Shown in pieces: positions 44,024 to 55,695 of a DNA stretch of 64,000 bases (the stretch's first letter is position 1; every line of letters starts with the position of its first letter). This DNA comes from Aphanomyces cochlioides (taxonomy: Eukaryota > Oomycota > Saprolegniomycetes > Saprolegniales > Verrucalvaceae): contig JAHQRK010000002.1 in NCBI GenBank assembly GCA_019828595.1, forward strand, positions 2,108,001 to 2,172,000, written 5' to 3'. The notes beneath the pieces are model-generated. The model searched no databases. It was not told where the DNA came from and saw only the letters and a program-made list of their open reading frames with translations. Position numbers and translations under genes: made by a program.

Positions 44024-47000
44024 ATGGAGCTTCGGAAGAGGTCCGTTGGATTGAGCGTAGATACGTCAGGTATGCTAGTTTACCTCAGGATATGAAAACG
44101 CAAGCTTATTTTCGTCCTCTCCCTAGCCAAGGATTTGAAATCTGCCGTTGAGAAGAGCCCTCTCGGACGCAGTGGAAGTCGGCGGCGCAGTAGTTCCGCC
44201 GCAGATGCAGACATCAAGCTCAACAATGACATTGCATTAATGCTTGAGAGAAACGAAATCGTTCCGCTGATTGCGTCAGCCGACTTAAATTGTGATCTCT
44301 GCGATGGTCTCTGGACAGGTAGATGAGTGAACTTTCTATGTTGAGCTCGATCGATTGCAATAGATGAAAGTGCTGCAGCTCTCTTTGAATTCCATCCAAG
44401 TGGAATTGTATGCGATCAATCGTGTTTACAATTTGCTGCATCATTTGTTCGAGCCCATCCTGCAATTCGAAGTCGAGCTGACTATCTCAAGTACCGCAGT
44501 GAAACTGAATCCAACCAGTCAGGCGTGTTCAAAATCATTGTCGAGAAAGCCGTCGATCTTCCAAGTGTGCGCTGGATCGGTCGCCAGGATCCTTATGTTC
44601 GTCTTGCCCTTCTTCCGTGAGTTGAAATAGCTCTATTCGTCTTAACATCACATTAGATGGAACGAACCAGTTCAAACAAAAGCTGCTATGAGTGGCGGCA
44701 AGAATCCAACTTGGAACGACGACCACGCCAACGAATTACGCCTTCAGCACCGGTGCAACAGCTCCAACAATCCGGTTCCAACACTGGAAATCCAAATCTG
44801 GAATGAAAACTACATGATGAACCACGATCTCCTTGCTAGCACACTCGTGTCAACTGCTCCGCTTCTCCTCCATCCCAATATTGACGCTGCAAGGTGGTTT
44901 ACTCTTTCTTCAAAGACCAGCCAGCGAGCTCGAGTTTTATTTCGCATTCAGTTTGAACCTCAACTACGTCTACGAAGGCTTGTCTCGGCTGTGGATGCTA
45001 CTGAAGTTGTACGAGACCACAAATTTCGAGTTCATTCGCTGAAGTCTGTGGGCGTGCGCATTCTTGCTTGTGCCGTCTGTGAACATATCATCATGAGCAC
45101 TACTAAGACGCAATGGGGCTATCGTTGTGAAGATTGCGGTATCGATGTACACAAAGCTTGCATGATGCTCGCTAACACAAATCTACCTTGCCCAACTCGT
45201 GATAGCTTGAATGACATTGACGCCATCACAATCTCGAGGTACAATCCTCGCGGTGCCGCCACTTTTTTATTAATTTTCTTGTAGAGATCGCTTAGTGACG
45301 TGTCCAATCGATAATTCGACGGGTTATCGACTTCTGCAACCTGTTCAGAAGGAAGGTCATACCTTTGGTAAACTTTTTGCCAACCTCCGAGGCGTCCACA
45401 TGTGTACGAGGCAATGCAAAGCCGACGACCATGCCACGAATGTTTTCCACGGTGATACGTACTGCCGACTAAGTGTGGACGGTGTAACCCACGAGACGAA
45501 AGAAGTGTACAAGACAGCTGATCCTGTCTTTGACGACAAGACTTGCTTTGTGATTAGTCATCGCGACACAGCATTCCAACTCGAGGTAGGATGGACGTTC
45601 TTTGTGCTTTTGATTGATTAAGATGGTTGGCTCTAGCTGGTGGATTTGAGTACGAACGTCGTCGTTGGGAGCATGACAGTCTCTCTGTTTGATTTGCTCC
45701 AAAGAGACGCCGATCATGTTGTACAAGTTGTGGCCTCCAAACTGCGACGTGAAGATTCCGTGCCAGTTGTACGAGATCGCTACATGCTCAAAGCCAAGTC
45801 ACAAGTCGTGGGGTACGTCAACATGGTGCTCCACTATGCCGAAGAGAAACAGAAACTTTTGCTGTATGTTCCAAAGCAACGCATGGTACTTCAAGGCCGT
45901 GAAGAGAAAGAATTTGCTGTAGAAACCCTTCGAACCAACATGGATCGACTCGTTCGAGTATTGCAGCTTGTGCCGTGGCTGGAACATCAATATATTGCCA
46001 TCATCACATGGAAACACCGCGCTCGATCAGGGTTTGTACTTGTTTTCTTCACAGCCACGTGCTTGTTCTTGAATGCCGAGTACATGCCAGCACTTTTTTT
46101 CTATTTGGCTCTCATTTATATGCTTCACACGCTTGTGCTGCGCCTTGATGGCTCGTACTTGACCAAATGGATAGCGTATGACGAAGATCCTATGGAGAAG
46201 ACGCGACTCTTTCGACCTGTTGCTGCACTGTATACAGCAGTTGTCGATGCGATTATTCCTCCGCCAAAGAAGGATGGTCAATATGTCTACGTCAAGATTA
46301 TCTACTTGCCCAACGACGCCAATCAAGAAGACATGGGTAAGTTAAGAATATCATGACTCATTCCACGGCTTTCTAGGCCTTGTCTTTTCAGGCGGCGATC
46401 AATTTCTTGTCGGCCGAACGCATGCAGTACGAGCAACTGCCCATCCGAAATGGAGAGATGCATCGAATGTAATTTCGCATTTGAACCCGCCCGGTCTTGT
46501 TCGACCAAATATGCCACCCAAGAAAGAACATGCTTTTCGAAATGCGCATGTATCATGGCCGCATCAGAACTGCGCTTGTGACACATGCTCTACATCGCCG
46601 GGAGTAGATTACCACGCGATTGTGTATCCATTGCTACAAGCTGCTAAACATTATGACAATGGACGTGAACTGCTGGTGCCATGGACTGCATTTCCCGGCC
46701 TACTGCGTTTTGAAGTCATCAGCTACAACGATGACGCCGCGGCGGTTGAAACACTCATTGGAGCGGCAACAATACCAATTGTTCGGCTAATTGAACCAAG
46801 TGAAATTACATTGACTTTGCCGCTTGAGTTAGTCGAAGGCCAATCTGATGATGCAAGCTTGACGGTTCATCAATCTCTTTAGTGAGTGGATGACGAAGTT
46901 ATGAACTAGGTACGGCTTCAAGTTAAACTGCCGAAAAAAGTCATTACGCCTGCTCCCGAAGAAAAAAAATGGTCGTCGTTCGTTCGAGATGCACTGGCAG

Positions 47001-48022
47001 AGAAAGACAAGACATCGACGCTTGGCACAGTCCTATTTGGAGCGCTGTGGAAGGCAAAAGACACAACGAAAATGGTCCAAAATGTGATCGGTCGACTCTG
47101 TGCCACGGTTGTCTGCACTCAAAATCTCTTCAACTGGACCCATCCATGGAAAACCGCCGTTGTCTTTGTCGTCTGTCTTGCTGGCGCGATTTTATTTTCA
47201 ATTGTTCCAGCCCGGTATATTATTTTGGCTGGAGGGCTCATGGAAGTAAGTGGAATCTTATCATTGAATGGCCCGATGAAGAACTTCATATTTTAGTTTA
47301 TCGCTGGGCTACGCGAAGATCGTCCACCAAGTAATACTGCTCGCAACATATTGTGGAATTTCATCTCGTCTCTTCCAACGGACATGGATTTGATCCAGGT
47401 ATACCAGCAATTTTTACGTGGCTTTCTGTCTCAATGTTTAGGCTTACGACCGAGAGCGCACAGCTTACGTCGAGCAGCGCTCTAAGATTGACCAAATTGA
47501 AAGCCAAGGATGTAGACGATTGAAATACCATGCGCTTTGGCTCGGCACGGTGGTCGCCAAGATGGAAAATGACCGTGTATGGAAGGTAAAACGTCCTTTG
47601 GCAAGTCTGTACTGATGATTGTGAGTCAAGATCATGTGCCTCGTGTATCGTCCATGTCGTTTTATCTTTTGGAAATCGGTCGAAGATGCCGATGCTTGTC
47701 TGCCTCCTCTGGGTCAACTTATAGTAAGTTCTATCCCCTCGTTGAAAATGCAGTAACAATATCGTGGAAATAGATTGACAGTGAAGAGGATATAAAAGAA
47801 ATTCCAGATCTTATGGCACGAAAGTCAGATGACCCACCATATATTTTCTACGTCTTGGGCAACACAGGCGAATCCTATCAAGGTAAATTCAGACATTTCT
47901 ACGCTGTTCCAATCGACTCTCGATGATCTTGCTTGTCAATAGAGAAGCGCTTTTTTGGATTTACAGACAGTGCAGTCCGCGACGAGCTTCTTCGGGTTGT
48001 CAAAGAATCCTTTAAGTCTTGA
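44024..48022 (+). CDS. C2-C1-C2-TM-C2-TM-PH-like membrane protein, 13 exons
   Basis: Exons: 44024-44069, 44127-44318, 44364-44616, 44657-45238, 45285-45585, 45637-46336, 46377-46864, 46910-47245, 47297-47398, 47442-47585, 47631-47723, 47774-47882, 47943-48022; all GT-AG, summing exactly to 1142 codons. A C2-like domain (about 105-240) is followed by a C1 zinc finger (HKFRVHSLKS..CAVCEHI..CEDCGIDVHKAC..PC, about 283-335), a second C2 (about 375-480), a hydrophobic pair at 586-625 (FVLVFFTATCLFL, ALFFYLALIYML), a third C2-like part (about 690-870), another hairpin at about 936-964 and a C-terminal PH-like module. C2/TM proteins of this kind (MCTPs, extended synaptotagmins) tether membranes in response to lipid and Ca2+. 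Adding a C1 domain is not the usual layout. Function is inferred. Confidence 0.82.
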
Positions 48023-48032
48023 AACATACCGT

Positions 48033-49410
48033 CTATTCCATGGGTGTTGTCGCTTCTGCACAGAGTTTGGAATTAGCAAGTCCAATAATTCTGTGGAGAA
48101 TGTGTTTTTGATGCCATCGATACTTAATAGATGTTCGAAGATTTGCTTGTACATTATTGTCGCTGAGAAGAAACGCATCTTCTTCAATTGTTGTGACGTA
48201 AGTGGTCAAATGAGATGTCAGTTGATCTCGCAGGAGATATAACGATTGTGTTTCAACCGCAGTGTCTTGAACCTCCAAGAGAGATGTGTCTTGAGTCACC
48301 TCGGTCAGACATGCACATCGATAGAAAGGCAACACTTCGTCCAGAGTCGTGTCAGGCACTAAACGCAATTTTGACGGTGATGGCATGATATGAGCGTCGA
48401 GGAAGAGTCGCCGCCTCTCAGGTTTGGGTAAGATGTATTCCATCAATGAAATATCAAAATCGACATAGTCCCATTCATTTTGAGGAAGCGCAAAGCCATA
48501 GTCAAGGAGCAAATGTTCTATGAGTGAAATTTGAAATATGAAGATGCATTGCTTCAGATGAAACACGTACGATTAGGTCTCCTTCCGTACGAATTGAAAA
48601 CTTGGTCACCAGCATTATGGCTCTGTGACGAGCGCCATTGAAAAAGGCTGTTGCCATCTATGTCGTAATCATATCGAGTGGCCACGTTGGCGTGATTCAA
48701 CATGTCAGCAAACGGAACTAGTGCAGTCCACGGAAGCCGTCGACCTAGACATACTTTACCAGCGATGTTACGTTTCTAGTACCAAATGTCCGTGCTTGGA
48801 CAGTCTGCCAAGCGAAGCGAAACCTTTCTGGTGTAAATGAAGAGGTGTCAAAGAGGTCCTAAACACACAGTATGAATAAACAAGGTTGCTGAATAGATCG
48901 TACAGGATATAATCGGAAAAGTCTGGTCGATACACGTGTATACCAGTCTTCAATTTCGTGGTTGCGACGTTTAACAGCCTCCAACAATTTCCTTCATGAG
49001 TTATGTGTCATGGTAAAGAAATCAGTCGCATACGTATCCTGCAGTTGAATGAGATCATCCTTGTTCCAATTGAGTATCGACTCGGGTTCTGGTAATATGG
49101 ATAAATAGGGAAAGAAGAACGACGCTTCAGCGAGATGAAAGTGGTAGACTAAATATGTCGAAAGTAGAGGATCATCCCTTGTGAAGAGATCGGGATGTTC
49201 CGCAAAGATCGGTGCCAAAACTGGGTCTTCCTTCACGGATGCTTCCGAAATGAACAATTTAGATGGGATTTTCATGCACACTTCATTCTCTGCAATCTTC
49301 CGTTTCGCTATGACTCCTCTACTCCCAGACAGACTTGAAGCAATCTCCAACGCATCCAGCTCAGCGCCATGCTCATTGAGCCATGCCATGAACCTCTGCT
49401 CGGCTTCCAT
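48033..49410 (-). CDS. SET-domain protein N-methyltransferase (LSMT/SETD3-6 type)
   Basis: Start at 49410. Exons: 49034-49410, 48904-48991, 48571-48858, 48033-48517, with GT-AG introns of 42, 45 and 53 nt. The SET domain has an early SRGVIAKRKIAENE (the G of GxG reads as SRGV), VPFADMLNHANVATRYDYD (NH motif) and FNSYGRRPNQHLLLDYGFAL (YG and GF). The rest is the helical substrate-binding C-terminal domain of this group, which methylates non-histone lysines or, in SETD3, actin His. One problem remains: within the third exon, about 48745-48770, the frame changes between ARTFGTRN and GKVCLGRRLPW. This needs either a very short intron (29 nt, possible GT-AG) or an indel. The 5' flank carries TTATCCGG at 49432 and 49460. 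Convergent with the C2/C1 gene, 10 bases apart. Confidence 0.82.
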
Positions 49411-49834
49411 CGTGGTTTCAAGAAATGTACCTTATCCGGAAAACATTAGATCAACCGGTTTATCCGGATTAATAGACACTGGTTGAACTTGGGAAAAGTC
49501 ACGATCTTGACGATGACCATAGTACTCAACTCTTGACAGAAAAGCTAGAAGCCGTCGAAAACAGCAAGTGCATTGTCCAATTGCTAGTCCATTACATAGT
49601 AGTAGTTAGCATCACCTTGCTCGCCACGAGCTTTTGGGAAGAATGGTTCAATTGATTAGTCAAAGAGATTCTATCTTTAAGGATTACCACTTGGAGAGCC
49701 CTTGGTCTACTAATTATTTGGGCCAAGCTTGGCCACGATATTGTATGCTATATTTGGGCTGAAACCTTGCCTAGAATGTGGATAAATTTATCTCCGAGAT
49801 GTTTCTCTAGCGTCGAAAGTCAGTTTATAGATAG
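49411..49834. promoter_or_regulatory. Divergent promoter region with two TTATCCGG motifs
   Basis: 424 bases between the divergent SET gene and the membrane protein at 49835. TTATCCGGA at 49432-49440 and TTATCCGGAT at 49460-49469 lie 22-60 bases before the SET ATG. No gene seen. Confidence 0.4.
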
Positions 49835-52042
49835 ATGGCAGGCGAACAGTCGGCTGGCCCAACGATTGGAAGCGAAATGGAAGGCGTTGTGGTGTCCAAC
49901 AAGGTAGTGCCTGCTGGACAGAAGCCCAAGCAAGTTCTGCACCGCACCCGACGAAGTGCATGGAAATCATTTGTTGCCTTCATGTCGTTTGGAGCCGCCT
50001 ATGTCTTCCTCAACATTTACTTCTCGGGAGCTGTCATAGCGGCTGCATCGCTCGCTGGCTCAACTGGTGGTCTGGATGGCTCTACGAGCATCTACATGGA
50101 GTATAAAAGCCCCAAGCTCCCTTTTTTTCTGGAGGACATGAAGGAAAGACCAGACATGCTTAAAGCCAACTTGGCGAAGATAGCCAGTCCAGCAATCTTC
50201 ATAAAGGAACCACTAAATGCCTCCACTTCGTACGAACTCTCAAACAAATCCTGCGCCTTTGCGAATGGCACCAAATTTGTCCCATTGTACAACCCCGTGA
50301 TTTTTCCCATCATCTTGTCTATCGTTGTGAATGGGCTGAACAAATCGACTGGACGAGATTGGAAGATCATGATCGACTGCGCATTTGAAGGCATCACTAC
50401 TTACGACACGTCCATGCAACGATTCTATGTTGTGGATCCAAACCTGACGTTCATCGGGACGATTACATCCACCGTGACCAATATCATTCGTCCAGCACTA
50501 CGCCAATTTACATCGGCTACATCGATATTTTTCGTCAATTCATCAATTGACGAAATTCAGTCCAGTGCTGGCGGTGGCTACGTTCGGCCCATCAACCCTG
50601 ACAAGGAAGTAGGGACGATCATGGCAATCGGCTATCCATTTGAAAACGTGCCCCTCACTCCATACAAGTTTGTCAAGGCGAACGAGGACGGATCTATTAC
50701 GGCAAACCTGACTCTCTCCAATGGCAACACCGAGATTGCCATGCTCGTCGGTCGAGCTGGCGATTACCGAGACTCTGCATCAGTGACGGGCCACTACAGC
50801 TCGTTCACGATCAGGCGTCCAACGGATGCTGTCGAAGACTTGTATAAAGTTCAGTTTGTCGGCGTCCCAGTGACGAAGAACGCGTGGGCATGGGGGCATA
50901 TCATTGTGAATGCCTACGGGATGGCCTCGATTGGTTTTTCAATTATTGCCTCGTGTCTCGTTGGGTACCACACGAACAAACGCACTCGCCATGGCTTTTT
51001 CAATTCTCTTCCTGATGTCTCACGCCAAGTGACAATGAGCGTGATCATGCACGGCGTCTTGAGCTTTCTCTCGTGTGCTTTGGACAGAGGTTGGGCGCTC
51101 TATGAATGGGCTGACGTCTCGTACAAACATCGAAATGATGGCCCACAAATCAAGCATGTTGAAGGCACGTACCTTGTCTATCATGCTCGCGCGATGCTCT
51201 TTAGCTGGGTCGTCATGCTTGCCTACCCCATCGTCAGAGTCTTGCGACTGAATGTGGTCTTACCCGTTGTTGTGGCATTCATTGTGATTGGCAATACTTA
51301 CCTCACGACGTTCAACTCGGCGCCATGGGCCCTGTGTGAACAAGCTAGTCGAGACTTCTACAACGCAGACTTGAGCCTGCGCGTTGTGCCCACACGACCT
51401 TCTGCACTTGACTTGTGGTCCTTTCATCCGCTGCTTGAGTGGAATATTCCTTTCATCCTCAACGAAGTAAGCTGTTTTGTGTGGCCGCTCGTTGGCTCGA
51501 TACTCCTCTTTGTTGTGGTCAAACTTCTCAAGCTGCTGGGCCATTGCAGGCCTCACAACCATGTCCGACCCAAGTGGGCGATGAGCTTTCAATCGTCGCT
51601 GTCGATTCTTCGAGTGGAATCTGCCTTTGTGTTTGAAAATCGCAAAGCTTACCATTCATGTCATGGCCTCCACGCTGCCTTCTCCAAGCGCCAGCTTCAT
51701 AATCAACAAGTCCATGCTTCCCCTGAATGGCTCTGGGAGCTTGGCTATGTTATTGTTGACAACGACCGGCTCATTCATCTTGATGACGTGCCCAAATTAA
51801 TCCTCAATTGCATCATCCGCGACGAACTTTTCTATGTCTATGGCTATGCTGTCTTTGGCAACTTACTCGGTCGCGAGCTGAATCATTTGCTTTTGGAAGA
51901 CATTCGTCTGGTTGAACTCTTCCGATTATCTTTATTGCCGCTGCGTCAAGATGAACCGCTAGGTCATGCTCGGTCGACTCATGACCCGTACGAAAGACGA
52001 CAAAAATCTCGACGAGGCATTCTGCAAAGTCAACGCAAGTGA
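49835..52042 (+). CDS. Multi-pass membrane protein with large ectodomain, family unknown (intact paralogue)
   Basis: 735 residues, no intron. A charged N-terminus (residues 1-43) is followed by a TM helix (about 45-70, FVAFMSFGAAYVFLNIYFSG), an ectodomain of about 270 residues with several N-x-S/T sites and one Cys pair region, then a cluster of four or five TM helices (about 350-590: IGFSIIASCLVG, SWVVMLAYPIV, LPVVVAFIVIGN, FVWPLVG..LLFVVVKLL) and a cytosolic tail ending Arg-rich. No catalytic or transport motif is recognised. A tandem paralogue follows at 52356, so this is an expanding, perhaps oomycete-specific, surface-protein family. The role is unknown. Confidence 0.85.
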   Translation: MAGEQSAGPTIGSEMEGVVVSNKVVPAGQKPKQVLHRTRRSAWKSFVAFMSFGAAYVFLNIYFSGAVIAAASLAGSTGGLDGSTSIYMEYKSPKLPFFLEDMKERPDMLKANLAKIASPAIFIKEPLNASTSYELSNKSCAFANGTKFVPLYNPVIFPIILSIVVNGLNKSTGRDWKIMIDCAFEGITTYDTSMQRFYVVDPNLTFIGTITSTVTNIIRPALRQFTSATSIFFVNSSIDEIQSSAGGGYVRPINPDKEVGTIMAIGYPFENVPLTPYKFVKANEDGSITANLTLSNGNTEIAMLVGRAGDYRDSASVTGHYSSFTIRRPTDAVEDLYKVQFVGVPVTKNAWAWGHIIVNAYGMASIGFSIIASCLVGYHTNKRTRHGFFNSLPDVSRQVTMSVIMHGVLSFLSCALDRGWALYEWADVSYKHRNDGPQIKHVEGTYLVYHARAMLFSWVVMLAYPIVRVLRLNVVLPVVVAFIVIGNTYLTTFNSAPWALCEQASRDFYNADLSLRVVPTRPSALDLWSFHPLLEWNIPFILNEVSCFVWPLVGSILLFVVVKLLKLLGHCRPHNHVRPKWAMSFQSSLSILRVESAFVFENRKAYHSCHGLHAAFSKRQLHNQQVHASPEWLWELGYVIVDNDRLIHLDDVPKLILNCIIRDELFYVYGYAVFGNLLGRELNHLLLEDIRLVELFRLSLLPLRQDEPLGHARSTHDPYERRQKSRRGILQSQRK

Positions 52043-52355
52043 TGTAGCAAGTTGATTGTGTATTATAGTCAAACTCTTATTCTATTCATAATTAAACTCA
52101 AAGGATATCACATCGCTAATGCGTTTGATCGTTGCAACACAAAGGTTTTCATGGGAATGACGACGTTGCCCCATGGTCTTGATCGCGGCGACTGCCAGAC
52201 TCACTTTGCAAGCCCGTCTGGACGATACGGTGGATTGAAGGAGACTACAGCTTAGGGGGGTAAGTTAATTTGGAGTGAGTAAAAATAGATGACTTGGTGC
52301 ATCCCGACTTTCACTAGCGTGTCTTCCTCAGCTGCCGCTTTAGTTCAAAGGTCTA
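52043..52355. other. Short intergenic region between the tandem paralogues
   Basis: 313 bases with no recognised gene or element. Confidence 0.5.
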
Positions 52356-54435
52356 ATGCCGCATAACTCAGTCACGGAAGCCACGAAGGGTCAATCGGAC
52401 GTTCAGCATGCTGGGCCAGCTCAACCACCGTCCCGCTTGATCTATACGCGGCGAGATCTACTCAGTACAGTGGCTGCACTGGTAGCGTTTCTCACGGGTC
52501 TTCTTGTCATGTACATCTATGGGTCTGGCGTCAAGTCGGCGATGGATTCTCTCACGAGTACTCAGTTTGGCATCAACGGGTCGACTTTTATCTACGCGCA
52601 GTATGAAAGTCCACTCGTCATGTCGTTTGTGAAATTGCTCAAGACCGACGCACCGTCCGTCGTGCCTGCATTTCAGCAGACAATTCAAAATGCATCAGTC
52701 GTCTACATTGTCCAAGCTGATGAAACCTCGAAATTGGAATTCACGACCACCAACTGTGTCGCATCCGGTGGAACTGTCACTGATATCCACGATCCTCAAG
52801 TCGTTCGCGACTTTGTCTCGTTGGTGTACTCTGGACTTGGAGCTTCGCTTACGAGCGATCTCATTGCAGTAATTGATTGTAACTTTGGAGCAATCGTTGG
52901 TCAAGACTCGTCAACACTTCGAGTCCATGTCGTCGACCCCAAGCTGACATATATTACGACAATTAGCACTGAAGCCATACAAATGACTCGCCCCCAGATG
53001 CGGCAAAAGACTGTCTGTATGCCTGTTTTTGTCGTCAACACGACGTTTGCGTCGATCAAAATGACACCTCCCTACGATGATTACAGCACTGCATTTTCAA
53101 GGCCCCTCGCACCTACTGACGTTCGTGTCCTTGTGGCAATAGGGTACCCATTCGAAGATGCCGTCTTTCAACCGCTGGCTGTTCAGCGCGTGAACGAGCA
53201 ATCTCAAATTGAAGGCACATTGTTATGGCCAAACAACTGGACCGAATCCGCCTATCTCAATGCCTACGATGGCACGTATCACGACGAATCGACCATCTTT
53301 GGCTATTACTTTAGCTTCAGCATTCATATTCCCGAAGACGCTGCTACCAACTTGGGCTATTTGTCGTTTGTTGGCGTCCCCCAAATCAAGAATAGCTGGG
53401 CGTAAGGTTACCTGCTCGTATGCCTGCAACTTTGTCTCATCGTAGCTCTTGACATGTTCTCCGCCGTGCTTGTAGCCGTTCGAACAAGTCGTCGCGTCCA
53501 GTTCAATGTTTTTCATACGCTCCCAGACATTTCCCATCATTTAGAAAAAGCCATCCTTGTCCACGCAATATTGAGCATTCCCTGTTGTCTTCTTGACGGA
53601 GGCTGGGCCTGGTATGAATGGAGTGTTTCGTCGGCCCAACTGCGGAATATACAAACACAATTCCGCGCATTCTCCTCAGCTGGACAGTCGTCGTTTGCAC
53701 GGCTATGACGAAGATCCTACGATGCAATTTCAATTCGACGGCCATTCTTCTTGTTTGCCTCATGGTTGATGCTCATGAAACCTATTTCAATGGTCCGTGG
53801 GGGCTATTCGTGGATTTTAGTGCACAGTGCATGATGGATTCAAATGCAGAGTCTTTGACGCCCTCTCGATCGTTGCATCTTGAGATTTGGTCTTACCATT
53901 CGCAGCCAACGCTCAAGCCAAAATTTGTGCTCAACGAGGTCAGCGGTTTTGCTTACGCTGCGTGCTTTTTATTGACCACCCAAGTCTTGTTGAAAGCTAT
54001 ATTTCTCATTCATGGCCGCCTTCGCCGTCAAGTGTCTCCGCATAGCAGCGACGACAAGGCTATCTCATTTCCATTCGAAGATGGCCAAACGAACACTCCT
54101 CTGCGTGGGCTGTTCCTCTCGTTTGACAAACATGAGCAGGACAAAGCTTCGTCGAGGATTTTGGCGCACCAGCTTGGATTTGGTATCTTGGCGATGTCGT
54201 CGTGGACGATGTCTTTGTCTTCAGACTCACGGATGTACCAAAGCTGTGTCTAAACCAACTCCTCCGGCACGATTACTTCCACATATATGGCTATGATGTG
54301 ACCCTGAATGAACTCAACACCAACTTGAAGCTCTTTCTTCATGAAGACTTCCAAAATGCAGCTTCACTGTGGCGGCTGTCGCTTGTTCCCATGCATCAAA
54401 AACACCCCAAGACAACGGAGTTTTGTCTTTGGTGA
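52356..54435 (+). pseudogene. Second copy of the membrane-protein family, disrupted
   Basis: Tandem paralogue of 49835-52042. Shared positions include GxNGSTFIYAQYESP (GLDGSTSIYMEYKSP in copy 1), VDPKLTYITTI (VDPNLTFIGTI), HTLPDIS (NSLPDVS) and DVPKL. Three breaks are visible. A TAA at 53403-53405 sits exactly where copy 1 has Trp (NAWAWGH against NSWA-stop-GY), and the 40 residues after it align without gaps, so this is not an intron. A frameshift lies between about 53625 and 53655, and another between about 54125 and 54165. Residues 1-349 could still be made as a truncated ectodomain with one TM anchor. Sequencing error is a less likely alternative given three separate lesions. Confidence 0.78.
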
Positions 54436-54725
54436 ATGCAACTAGAAAAAGATCGAACGCTAGCAGAAGAGCATCCAATGGCTCGAAGAAATCCAAAATT
54501 CATGTGCAGCCCAAGCCTTAAGCTAACTTGACAGTAAAAACTCGACTACACATAAACTGAGGAGCTCAGAGCTTGCTACAGCTAGAACGACAGTCGATTG
54601 CGTTGTCGAATTGGCCCAGAGGAAAAGATATTTGAAACATAAATGTGCTGGCAATGAGCGCACTTGACATCAAGCACGTTCAGTTTTGTCGTCTGGATTA
54701 ACAAAATTACATACCTACCTGCAGT
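54436..54725. other. Intergenic, no gene seen
   Basis: 290 bases between the end of the disrupted paralogue and the stop of the minus-strand membrane protein. Nothing recognised. Confidence 0.5.
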
Positions 54726-55356
54726 CTAGACCATAAAGGTTGACAGGTAGGAGTGCATAAAGTATAGGTAAACTCCCGCAAAGACGACCTTTTGAGCCAA
54801 GGCAGGCAGCAACACAACTAGCGGCACGATCATTCCCCACACCCACATGAACAAGATGGGAATCGTCAACCAATGCCATACAGGCCACAGTCCAATGGAA
54901 AAACTACACATAAAAGTCAAATCACCACATCATGGAGCACGAGACTTACGCAATTCCCGCCAAACACATGGATGCAAGGATGGCATGCGTCGACGTCTGT
55001 GCTTTCTTGTACTCGAGTTTCTCGCCCAAGTAGAGCGATCGGTAATACTCCATGTAGGATCCAATGAGGACCACCACCGTGCAGAAAAAAATCCCAAGGT
55101 TGACCATGGGACGATTGGCATGGGAAGCGTAGAGCAAGACATGCCAGAAGCGTACTTCATGCAAACCAAGCGTGGCGACAATGAGGAAAATGAGGCAGAT
55201 GAACTTGGTCATGATATCTCCCATGGCTTTGCCACCTTTCGGGCCAGATGTCGACTCGGAGGCTGCGCCATTTGGGGCTAGCGGTTCGACTTCCGCGGAC
55301 GCTTCATTTAGATCAATCTCCTCGATCTCGGTGCGCTTGGTCGGTCGTTGGGACAT
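54726..55356 (-). CDS. Small multi-pass membrane protein, 2 exons, unknown function
   Basis: Exons 54950-55356 and 54726-54903, with a 46-nt GT-AG intron, give 194 residues in phase. The start MSQRPTKRTE is at 55356. An acidic, Pro/Ser/Gly-rich N-terminus (1-60) is followed by about five TM helices (FICLIFLIVATLGL, MVNLGIFFCTVVVLIGSYM, AILASMCLAGIAFSIGLW, ILFMWVWGMIVPLVVLLPAL, VFAGVYLYFMHSYL). EYYRSLYLGEKLEYKKAQ is a conserved-looking cytosolic loop. I do not recognise the family. Confidence 0.8.
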
Positions 55357-55695
55357 GGTCGATCTCTCACTTTGTCGGGGGGTTGTTTCGATTGGGTATT
55401 TTCCAAGTCCCATAAAAATTTTATGCATTCTCCAATCAAATTGCTGGAAAGAATGACTGACAACCAAAGCCTACCACTGGCGGAACATTCAGTATACTTT
55501 CAACAAGTCAAAACTCGAAGTGGCGATGTATGGAATTTCGCTGTTGTTTTCCAATGGACGATATCGCATACAAATTTCAAGTATAATAATATATGAGATG
55601 ATGAATGTACTGGACGTCGTCGTCGAAATCGTCGACGCTGGGGAATCTTCATAGTCAACGGAGGATGTCATTTCGTAAAAGTTGACGGAGGAGCG

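Noticed and set aside
53401..53446. Apparent 44-nt GT-AG intron in the second membrane paralogue
   Set aside because: Splicing it leads straight to a TGA, while unspliced translation aligns residue for residue with the TM segment of the intact paralogue, so it is coding with a nonsense codon.
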